Assembly (NCBI RefSeq): GCF_019649055.1
Contig: NW_026570551.1
Coordinates: 1 to 46,894, forward strand
Origin: Paramacrobiotus metropolitanus
Lineage: Eukaryota > Tardigrada > Eutardigrada > Parachela > Macrobiotidae
Direction of reading: 5' to 3'
DNA: 46,894 bases
The translations under genes were made by a program, and so were the position numbers. Below, in pieces: positions 32,061-41,300 of the stretch (the stretch's first letter is position 1; every line of letters starts with the position of its first letter). Below the pieces are notes generated by a model. It worked only from the letters and a program-made list of their open reading frames with translations. It was not told the origin of the DNA and did no database searches.

Positions 32061-32511
32061 TTGGGGTTGAAATTGATTCGGTCTATAAAGCCGGCCCCAA
32101 GGGAGTAATTACGGCAGTTAGCCGGCTCTCCTCCTTAAGCGATTCAGTGTTATAAATTGACAAGAGAAACTACGGTAATCAAGCCGGATCTCTTGAATAC
32201 GAAACGGGGCCACAAGCGGCGAAAAAGAGAAAGACAACAGGTGGAATATTGATGAGGTTAACTTAATGCGGCAACCAGCCGGCCTCATTAGAGTTGTTAC
32301 GGTAAACTGTGCCGGCACTCTTTTTGAGCGATTCAGTGTCAAAAGCGGAACGAGAAAAACTACGGTAATCGAGCCGGATTTCTCGTATTAACATGGGCCA
32401 CAGGCGGCGAACAAGAGTAAAAGATTAGAGGTGGAAATTTCATGGGGTAAATTCAATGCGGTAACTAGCCGGCCCCATCAGAGATGCTACGGTAAACTTG
32501 CCGGCACTCTG
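32061..32511 (+). ncRNA. Array of eight related stem-loops (CGGY...GCCG core)
   Basis: Stem-loops at 32061-32100, 32101-32130, 32161-32195, 32251-32289, 32290-32321, 32351-32385, 32442-32478 and 32479-32511. Each has an inner stem CGGT or CGGC paired with GCCG around a 5-7 nt A-rich loop, and an outer stem of 5-7 bp. They repeat with a 190-bp period in the order A-B-C. Outer stems differ but stay paired: CAAGAGA/TCTCTTG becomes CGAGAAA/TTTCTCG, and ATGAGG/CCTCAT becomes ATGGGG/CCCCAT, with TTGGGG/CCCCAA in the first B copy. The spacer GCGATTCAGTGT is also repeated. Function unknown; location before the 3' LTR suggests RNA stability, export, packaging or strand transfer. Confidence 0.75.
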
Positions 32512-32626
32512 GCCGCTCGAGGCATATTGAAGTTGGATGTGCGGCGGAAAGGTCAAACTGCAAATTTTACCAGGGAGGCAAGCAAAGAAGTGCTTGAAGC
32601 CGCAGAAAATCGGCTAAGTTCCCCCA

Positions 32627-33036
32627 TGACCTTTAACAGAAGTTTTGACGAGTGGGATGACCTTTGGGATCATCAATTGCCCAACAGAGTCACCGTACTG
32701 GAATTTAAGTCGCATGACCTTTGGGACCATTAACCCAAAATGAGTCGCACGTCTCAACGAATCATCTCAACAAAGGATGACCTTTACCAGGGAGGAAGCG
32801 AACTACGCTTGTCTATGTGACGTCCCTCCATGACCTTTATGGATCTCACTTTGAAGTCGTACAATTGATACGCACCTTATTCCAAAGATTGAAGCAGTAT
32901 TCCTAAGTCGTACTTGATACGCACCTGATTCTCAAGCGGATTGTGATGAAAAGTCGCACTACGGATGCGCAGAATTGCTCAACAGAGCGGAATGGGCCAA
33001 AAGTGCGGAAAACGGTGGACAGGACCTGTGACCTTT
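32627..33036 (+). promoter_or_regulatory. 3' cluster of six TGACCTTT octamers
   Basis: TGACCTTT starts at 32627, 32658, 32715, 32778, 32831 and 33029. All are in the same orientation as the leader cluster and opposite to most copies in the body. Five of the six are preceded by AT or GA rather than a leader-like AG context. Short direct repeats (AAGTCGTAC, TGATACGCACCT) lie between 32,853 and 32,935. Confidence 0.75.
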
Positions 33037-33302
33037 ACGAGTCAGAAATGGAGGATCCTAGTCTACTTTTGATTAATACTTTTGTTGATCTTTTAACTGT
33101 TGATCTGTTGTGTATTAGATTTGATATGGAATAGTATTTTGATACAGATCTCTTTATTCACATTGTGCATTTGGAATTATGTGATAAATGGAATAAGAGA
33201 ATTTGATGTTTTCGAGCACGCACAGACACTGGCGACCGTCGTCTTCTCGTGGATTCGGGAGTGTGTCCAGCCTCACAGGAGCTCGGCATCCCCCCAGAGG
33301 CA

Positions 33303-33656
33303 TGTGAGACCGGGATCACTAGCGTTCACGTCAGTGGCGCTAGGCGCTACGCCTTTGGATTATGGCCTGTGTTGTGTCTCGCTTCTGATTGGCTTGTGTT
33401 TTGTTAGTGGGCGCGGCATAGCACGTGCTGCACAGCGTTGCACGCTGTTGAATGGGCTCCACGCTTTACGATCGAGCTGCGCCGATCAGTGTTGATTTTC
33501 TGTTGTCGGAATTTTCAATATTATTAAAAGTCAGCTATTAGCGGTGCGACGTTTCGCGATTCCGCGTAGTTCGCTATACTTATCGCATAGCTCACTCCAC
33601 GGGATCTATTCCGTTTAGGTCTCCGTATCTGGATCACAGTTGGATCTAGCATTAGA
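33303..33656 (+). repeat. 3' LTR (354 bp)
   Basis: Same length and, as far as I can see, same sequence as the 5' LTR. It is followed by GTGC (33657-33660), the right copy of the target duplication. Confidence 0.95.
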
Positions 33657-34701
33657 GTGCCTTGCTAGCTGCTGTCGTCGGCTCGTTCTGTTCAATAAAA
33701 TTAAAATTAATGACACGGTAAATATGTCAAAGGTTTCGTTATTTTGTTATTTTCATTCTAGGCGACAGAAAACAGAAATCGTAAGAAGATGCAGGCTTGT
33801 AATATTTTTAGAAAAACGAAAGCTAGAAGCCTCGTGTAGCTGGGACAGCATTCATATATCCCATTCCGCATTTCTTCGGTTTTTCACAAGTGGCTACTTT
33901 CCGCCGTCAGGAGATACGCTGCATGAAGCATTAAAGGTATTACTCAAATTTTGATCATCGCTGCGGGCCAGCGGCAAGGAAAACATTGCCGCTTCATATT
34001 TATAGCCAATTTAAATTTTCCCATTTCTTTGTGTCCTACATATTGTGGACAGTACGCTTCACTGCAAATTTGAAATGTTACAAGTAATTTTTCTAAACCA
34101 AATTGCGCGTCTGCATTGGCGTCGGAATTGACTTCGTTGAACACCTGTCGAGAAGCCTGTAGAGTCTTAAGTCGATGGTGGATTGTCGAAACGCTGTCAG
34201 CAATGAAAGCGTTGGGAATCATGAAACCGGACTCAGCCCATGCCGCCAAAGTCCTGGCACCGGCTGTTTCGGGGACGACTGACAAACTCTGAGGATTTAT
34301 GTTGAGTGCTTTATTACTGTGCTTACGATCATGCGGAGTGCGCATTCTTGGATACAGAGTTATATAGCTGACAGTGAGCACTTTTTCCATCCCCACTTAA
34401 CAAACCTACGGCTTTATTGCCAAGTATTCACAGTATGTACTTTCACAGTCAGCGAAATGTCAGTACCGGCATGGGGAAAAGCACTTGAATTTAGTGGTTT
34501 CCGAAAATCCTTTAAGTAATATACGATGGACGGTGCCTGGCATCTACTTGGAAACAGTGGCGGACGTTCGCGTAAGCTTACGAAAATATAAAACTGCCCG
34601 AACAATGCGGCTTATAAAGCGCTCACCACATTTACATGCTTAAAAAAAAACAGTACCAGCAAAGTATTACGTTAGAATCTAAAAAGTCACTGGCCAAAAG
34701 A
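33657..34701. other. Right flank and upstream region of the secreted-protein gene
   Basis: 33,657-33,790 resembles 37,985-38,120 (shared words such as GACACGGT and TTTTCATTCTAG). From about 34,060 onward the DNA is duplicated near 36,088. A 150-codon minus-strand frame at 33944-34396 shares a MIPNAF segment with one at 36157-36402, but this may only reflect DNA duplication upstream of the genes. No independent gene is supported. Confidence 0.4.
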
Positions 34702-35497
34702 ATGTTTAGTATCCTGCTGGTGTTCATAACCGGTCTGGCACTGTCTTTGACAGTCAACAGCGACTACATTGCGTACAGTACCCCGCCAGGTCAACCGGAT
34801 GGCTTCACGCCGTACGTCCTTATCGAACAACCCATCTCGGGTGGTAGAGGCAACCATGACCGATTTGGATATAATATGGACGCGAACGAGCAAATGGCCA
34901 ATGATGAGCTCAAGCCGGGGGAGGTCAGGTGCCCTGTGGACGGCGATCCTCACTGTCGGGACTGCGTGGCGGGGCATTGGGACGATAATCTTGTGCTGAC
35001 GCAGTGCTGCTTCTCGCATCACTGGGCCTGGAAGAATAACCGCAACCTCCGCGACATTCTTCCATACCGCTTCCATTTGTCACCCGTAAACCAGACTGAA
35101 CCTTATCGCGACCGATACGCGACCGCTGGCGAAATATGGCACGGTAGGCGCAACTGGCTCACTGTCTGAGCACTGCGATAAGTTGTACGCTTGTTACTGA
35201 TGATTTGGGGTGTGTGGGTTTTGAAAAAAAACGTTTTCGATCCCTTGACCTGTCTGGTCTGCAATACATTTCATCCGTGGAGCATTTGTTGTGTCGTATA
35301 ATTTAATTACGCTTGCAGCCAAGTGCAGTTTGGGTGCAAATGTGCAATTTTAATGTATTGTAGTGGATGTGTGCACGAATGAGCCCATTGCGACCCTTCC
35401 AGAGGGAGGCTACATCCCGTGCCGCCGGCGCAGCGCTTGTCCAGACGTTAGAGCAGATGGTACCATAAATGAAGATAGTTTATTCTGGCAACCATAA
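34702..35497 (+). CDS. Secreted cysteine-rich protein, two exons, copy 1
   Basis: The start chosen is the ATG at 34702, conserved in both copies and followed by a signal peptide (MFSILLVFITGLALSLT). An in-frame ATG at 34636 is not conserved in copy 2. Exon 1 (34702-35143) and exon 2 (35364-35497) are separated by a 220-nt intron with a GTAGGC donor and TTGTAG acceptor; phases agree, giving 191 residues ending in TAA. Mature cysteines lie in two groups: CPVDGDPHCRDC with TQCC in exon 1, and three in exon 2 around PEGGYIPC. I do not recognise the family; the spacing suggests a small disulphide-rich extracellular domain. Intact and probably functional. Confidence 0.7.
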
Positions 35498-36678
35498 ACT
35501 GACGTCTGTACGTCGGCACCCGGTAACCACGGTTACTGGCCAGACAGACTTTGTGCACACTACTTTTATAACTGCGGCAAGTTACTGTATATTGCATTAG
35601 TTTTCGATGTAACAACTTTATTGAGCTTCTTCTCTTGAGTGAGTGTTAAATAATCTTTTCATTCAGCAGTGTTATATAATCTTATGTGTGTGCTTATTTG
35701 CTACCGCAAATAAATTCTTATAATTATGGATGTATGGGACAGGAACGAGACCACCAGCAAAAGCGACCCCTTCTGACAATTACAGATATAGAGTACCGTA
35801 TCTGACGAAAACGCCTTGTTGAAAACAAGCTTTCTAACATTTTTGCCTCATAAACTCAGTTTGCATGCAGATTTTGTTTCTGAGCCTCCGCAATCATGTT
35901 TACTCAAAGTTCCGATCGCGATAGTTGAGTCACTGGGCGTGTTACGTGCTAGTCCAATCAGTGCAAAACTGGCAACCAACTTCGTCATTATTCAGAGACC
36001 ATGTAAATTATCTGCATATGGCAGCTACTCGTGAATGTTTTTGGCTTATTTAGAAAATTTGGCCTGCTCACTATCCAGGAATCCATCTGATAGCACTGCA
36101 AATTTGAAGTGGTATTTCTAATATAATTTTCGTATCTGCACCGGGCCTGTGTTGATTTAGAAAGTGCATTCTTTTAACACTTGCTCATAAACCCGTAGAT
36201 TCTTCAAGGGGGCGGGAAATTGCCGAACCCTGTCAGCAGTAAAAGCATTCGGAATCATGGAATTCAGACGCAGCGCATGCGCCCAACGGCAAACAGAGAT
36301 TGACAAATTCTGAGCAATGGCACTGAGTACTTTCCTCGCAGAGCAAGCATTCTTGGATTTACATTGTTTGGCAGTTGAAAGTGCCCGTTTTTCCATCAAC
36401 ACTTAACAAATCTGCAGCAGGTACTTTCCCTGTCAGCGAAATATTTGTGCAGCTACGGGAAAAAGCACTTGAAGTTAGGAAATTCTGTAGATCATGTACG
36501 ACGGACAGTGCTTGGCAACTACTTGGAAACAGTGGTGATCCGTTCGTGGTATAAGCTGACGAAAGCCCAAAACTGGCCGAGCAATGCGGCTTATAAAGCG
36601 CTCACCGCACTTACATGCTTGAACAAAGCGTTACCAGCGAAGTATTACGTTAAACGGAGAAAGTTACTTGCTAAAAGA
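35498..36678. other. Spacer between duplicated genes
   Basis: No gene seen. The part from about 36,088 is the duplicated upstream sequence of copy 2, including the second MIPNAF minus-strand frame (36157-36402). Confidence 0.4.
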
Positions 36679-37498
36679 ATGTTTGTTATCTTGCTGTCTT
36701 TTGTAACCGGTTCGGCACTGTGTTTGACAGTCAACGGCGACGACATCCTGTACAGCATCCGCCGGGTCAACCGGCTGGCTTCACACCCTACGTCCTCATC
36801 GAAGAACCAATCCCGGGTGGAGGAAGCAATAATCGCCGTTTCAGCAAAGTCTGTGATAATGACTAATAGTTATGAGTCTAATGGTCATGATGATGACTAA
36901 TACTCGTGATGATGACTAATAGTTATGAGCCTAATAGTTATGATGATGCTCTGAAGCCGGGGGAGGTCCGGTGCCCGGCGGACGGCGATCCCCACTGTCG
37001 GAACTGCGTGGCAGGACTTTGGCACAGTGATTTTGTGCTGACGCAGTGTTGCTTCTCGCCCCACTGGGCCTGGAAGAATAACCGCCACCCCCGCGATGTT
37101 CTTCCATACCGCTTCCTTTTGTTTCCCGTCAACCAGACCGAACCCTACGAGTATCGCAATCGGTACACGACGGCTGGTGAAATATAGCACGGTGAGCGCA
37201 ACAGTTCCTGTCGTGCAACTGGGTAGCTTGTGGCATTTCCACAGAAGACTTTTTGTGTGTCAGAGGTTAAAAAAACTGTTTCCGGTGTTTGGGCATTTTT
37301 TGTCTGCATGAAAATTCCGGTGGAACATCCGCTGTGCTTAAAATACATTTCACTAGCAATCAAGTACAGTCTTGGTGTTATGTAGTGGATGTGTGCACGA
37401 TGGAGCCAATTGCAACCCTTCCGGAGGGAGGCTACATCCCCTGCCGCCAGCGCCACGCTTGTCCGGACGTTCGCGCAGATGGTACTATATATAATTGA
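36679..37498 (+). pseudogene. Secreted cysteine-rich protein, copy 2, broken
   Basis: A paralogue of 34702-35497 offset by about 2 kb. The ATG, the signal peptide, the Cys-rich core (CPADGDPHCRNC, TQCC), the donor (GTGAGC at 37192), the acceptor (ATGTAG at 37385) and exon 2 are all recognisable. Breaks are a 1-base deletion near 36,755, an insertion or expansion of ATGATGACTAAT-type repeats with stops at about 36,860-36,950, and a TGG to TAG change at about 37,185 just before the donor. These make the full protein impossible from this sequence. Exon 2 remains better preserved than exon 1. Confidence 0.7.
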
Positions 37499-37954
37499 CG
37501 TCTGTGAGTTAACCCAGCTTAACCGCGCTTACTGGTTAGGCAGACTTGGCGACGACCTCGTTATGACTGCGGATCGCTATACAGCATTATTTGTCAATTT
37601 AATCTTGTCAAGCTTTCTTTTTTCGTGTGTTATAATGTTTTTTCATCCAGTGTACAGTATTGCTAGCACGTTAAATTCATCGCGCCTGTGCTGTGCAGAA
37701 TTCTTTATAATGCAGGATGGCGTCAGTGCTGTAGTAGATATTGCGTACCGGTTAGATCCGTTACTAACACTGAAAGAGCGAACGAAAATGTACAGAAATT
37801 CATAAACAAGAATACCTGATCCTGGTAACTTTTTTTACTGATACCACTTATAATCCCAATTTCCATGTATTAGTTTTCGGTTTTCCGTGTACAGCACTTG
37901 GATGGAACTTTACGCTGTGTAAATACAAAAGGATGAATAATATAATATGTATGC

Positions 37955-38120
37955 ATGAAACTAAACAAACTTGATTTTAGAGTACTATGTAGTTCCCAGC
38001 TAACCGCTTGTCGACGGCTCACTGTGGTCATTAAAACTGGAGTGAACGACACGGTTAATGTGTGAAAGTTTTCGTTATCTTATTGTTTTTATTCTAGACG
38101 AGACAAGAACAGAAATTGTT
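37955..38120. repeat. Paralogue of the retrotransposon insertion site
   Basis: The sequence running through ACTTGATTTTAGAGTAC and CTTGTCGACGGCTC aligns with the left flank ending at 15985 (ACTTTGATTTTAAAGC) followed by the right flank starting at 33661 (GCTGTCGTCGGCTC). It then continues to match 33,700-33,790. It therefore shows what the target looked like without the element. Confidence 0.55.
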
Positions 38121-38172
38121 GACACTAGTGCACTACCATGATGTATACAATACAGAGCAAAACATTCAAGGA

Positions 38173-38371
38173 TAATAGCCAAAATACGAAGTGGCTATTT
38201 TGCCGCAGTGTTTGCGGCTAAATAGCCGTTTGGCTATTTTGCCGCACTAGGGTGGGCGAAATAGCTTGCTGGCTATTTTACCGCACACTGCGTTAAAATA
38301 GCTGCTCAGCTATTTTGCCGCACTGTGGTTGTCAAAATAGTCAGTTGGCTGTTTTGCCACACCATTATTGC
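38173..38371. repeat. Tandem hairpin repeat, about 39-bp unit, five copies
   Basis: GGCTATTTTGCCGCA-like segments start at 38193, 38232, 38271, 38308 and 38347. Each is preceded by a complementary AAAATAGC-like arm, so every unit folds into a hairpin of 7-9 bp. The arms vary but stay paired (AATAGCC/GGCTATT, AAAATAGC/GCTATTTT, and AAAATAGTC/GGCTGTTTT using G-U pairs). It could also be a palindromic satellite. Confidence 0.7.
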
Positions 38372-38379
38372 AGCCTGTC

Positions 38380-41300
38380 TCATTAGTTGCCGCTCACTTT
38401 CAATGCGCTCTATACGGTAAAGTGCCGGATGTTCTGCAAAACAGCGTTACTTACTTAAAGCAGAATCTTACAGAGCGTTTCAGAGCAACTCCTCAGTAGA
38501 CACTCCAACTCAAAATGTGTCACTATTAGTAAAATTAAAATTTATTTTCAAAGCAAGCATGCATCGACGGTTTTAGTCCAGCTTTCAGTACTGTAATCAG
38601 CAGCACAACATAGAGGTCAACGATTGTGAACAGCTTTACTGAGAAATCAATAAGCTGGAGCGAACAGGCAGCACGAAAATGCCCATCTGAAGCGATCTGC
38701 ACCGAGCCTGATCTTTGTAGCGCTGTATTTTATGGCTTCATCCGAGCAAAGCCCGTAGGTTCACCTCCGACCACCAGGTTGCTCCGCGTGAGGATCCCAA
38801 TAACAGCCGGCATCTCGGAATACATATCCAGTCCGGTAAGAAAGCGTGATTACCTGAAATCACTGGCTTCCTGGGCCTGTATGGGGTATTCTCGGTTGAT
38901 CCAAGTCTAGGTCCATACTTCCGGGGCTTTTTGGCTTTGGTCAGGTCCAAGCTCCACCGTCCGGGGTTCTTCGCTCGTACCGTATGAATACCGTTTCTAT
39001 AACGGTCAGTGTGACCGAAGCCTATTGGGTCAAGGTCCCGTTAAAAGCTGGTATGCTACGTATGGTTAGTCCAGTCCGATCCTTACGAGTCGGTTATATC
39101 GTTTCTCTATTATGAACATCCTCCTTGGAAGATAAAAACTGTCGTTCTGCCAAGACAAATAAGGAGGTATCTCTTCCGGAGTAATTCTGGTCCGGAAATA
39201 TATTCTCGTTCGACCATCAGTCAAGAAATGTCCAGGTGACACATCTACCTGTACTCCTCTAAGCCGGATTTGTGGTCACTGTGGGAACCAGGCAGTTGTG
39301 TTCAATTATCTCGTTCGGCGGAAACTGCGGTAACGTTTCGTAGGGTGACAGGTATAAAATTCGTATGTGCCGGGGTCGTTTGGGTTAGGTAGTAGGTTGT
39401 TTTTGGAGGCCGCGATCTGCGGCGAATTAAGTTCACCACGTCACCATTGGGGATGTGTTAAATTGACATGAAAAAAATTCGATGAGGTTTCGTCTAAGTC
39501 CCTAGTAGGCTGTCGTCATGTCTGTTTACCGGTTTGCGGTTAGCTTTGTCTTTTATTAACATCGATCACATCACGGTTCGCCTGTGATACCCTCAGTAAG
39601 CTGGTGGTAAGCTCGGAGTCCGTTTGATGTCTAGGTCTCCGACGCAGGCTTCGAAGTTCCGGGAAACCGAGAGGATGCGCTGTTATTTGACTGGGTGGCA
39701 TAGTGGCGTCAAAGTAATCTACTGGCGACGGTGTCTTCCCGCTCCGGGGTCCCGACGGCTCGAAAATCCGGATTGTTGGCGGGATTTTTGCCGTCGGCGG
39801 CCTATGCCGTAGATTTCGGCTTCCGCGCCAACTGTGAGGTTCCAAACTGGGTTGTTTTGATCACTGTTGAGTCACTCTTCACTGATAATCTAGTTATCGA
39901 GATGACTCTTTTTAACCGATAATCTCGTGGTTCTTGTCGGGAAAATCGCGATTTTGACGGGTCCGATAAAGATTTTGGTGGGGCTGCTGTCAGGATTTTT
40001 AGATACACCGATAATGAATTCGAGATCAGGACAATAAGTTTGGGAGTCTTGACCGGTTGCACAACCTCCAGAGGTCCAGAGGTTCTCCCGGGGTTTTGTG
40101 GTTCTTCTCCGGTAAAGCCAAGTCACCCTCTGGTTATATCGGTTTCCAGACCGGTGAAATTGGGTTAGTCATCGTTTACCTGCGTTGCAAAGTCGTCCTC
40201 TGGGACCATGTAGTCGTTCCTTCGGTTGATGTCTGGCTTAAGTTGAGTACCATGTAAACCTGTTGGGGTGGCACCAAGTCGCCCCAGTTTCGCAAAGCCG
40301 CGGCACTAGTTGGCGCCTGGTGCAACGTTACGTTTCTGAAGAAATCAGTTTATTGTGGCCCCTGTTGGGCGCTCGAACCGGAGTAAGGTTTCACTGGGCT
40401 CACAACACTCCCGCCTAAGTCTGAAAGGCAAACTGACCACGGGCTCAGCTTTAACTGGCTCGGAGGAAGTTTTGTTCTTGGCCGCCCTTATTATTGTCGG
40501 ATGGTTTAAGCGGGTAGGTCAGTTCCTGGTTCTTAGCTTCTGTCCGTCGGGTCTGAACGGGTTTGCTATTCCTCTGTTGGCCTTACCGTAACTCAGAGAA
40601 AACCTGCTGTGGTTTCTACCAGCATTCCATCAGCTGTACACACGGTTAAGGGTCCAGAAAGCATTATTGCGCCCTGGGAAGTCGCAGCGCAATGTCTCGC
40701 TAAACCACGAGGTCCGGTTGCCCTGACCATGTTTGCGGTGCTTTTCGGTTTGGCCGGATATTGGCATACGCCGGTCAGACGACTTTGTTGGCACCAATCG
40801 ATCGATCTACTGGCTTTATTGACACCGGGCAACACGACTATATTTTGGGTGTCGTGTGGTTCAGTAAACATATTTCATCCTGTTGAGACCCACTGAAGCC
40901 TGCTTGGACTACCATAGCGGATCTGAACACCGGTGTGGTTGCTTCGTCTGGTAAGCCAACTTGTCACGGGTGGGCACTAACCATATCCGGAGCTATGCGA
41001 CGGCGTTATCGTCGACAGTGTGTCTAATGGTATCTTGCGTTTACGACGCCCAGCTTGGTTATTATTTCCGGGTGGATCGGTTCTGTGCACTCGGTCCAAG
41101 GTTCTTCTGTCCGGTTGCCTTTCGCCGGCGGAAGTGTTCTCAGACTTTTAGGGCTTTTAGTCCGACAAGGGTTTTTTCTCCGGGAACGCGGCACAGTTGG
41201 GAACGCGGCACAGTCGGGAACGCGGCACAGCCGGGAACGCGGCATAGCCGGGAACGCGGCACAGCCGGGAACGCGGCATAGCCGGGAACGACCTTTGCAG

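Larger units (their letters stand above)
15986..33656 (+). mobile_element. Giant Ty3/gypsy LTR retrotransposon, 17.7 kb
   Basis: A complete LTR retrotransposon with two apparently identical 354-bp LTRs and a 4-bp GTGC target duplication (15982-15985 and 33657-33660). The order is leader, gag with coiled coil, capsid and zinc knuckle, protease, reverse transcriptase, RNase H, integrase with a GPY/F-like tail, and a long 3' non-coding part. Protease-RT-RNaseH-integrase order and RT motifs place it in Ty3/gypsy. It is two to three times the usual length. The excess lies in a long gag coiled coil, roughly 850 residues between protease and RT, a 1.5-kb leader and a 2.8-kb 3' region. Identical LTRs imply a recent insertion, yet several frame changes are needed to read all domains. 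No clear polypurine tract precedes the 3' LTR (the 20 bases before it contain CCCCCC), which is odd. No envelope gene is recognisable. Confidence 0.95.

Noticed and set aside
32161-32511. Stem-loop array as hammerhead or twister ribozymes
   Set aside because: The conserved hammerhead core (CUGAUGA...GAAA) is absent and the CGGY...GCCG core does not fit the twister consensus I know.
33944-34396. Minus-strand gene with a paralogue at 36157-36402
   Set aside because: Similarity covers a short segment within a longer DNA duplication upstream of the secreted-protein genes and the second frame is much shorter; coding is not demonstrated.
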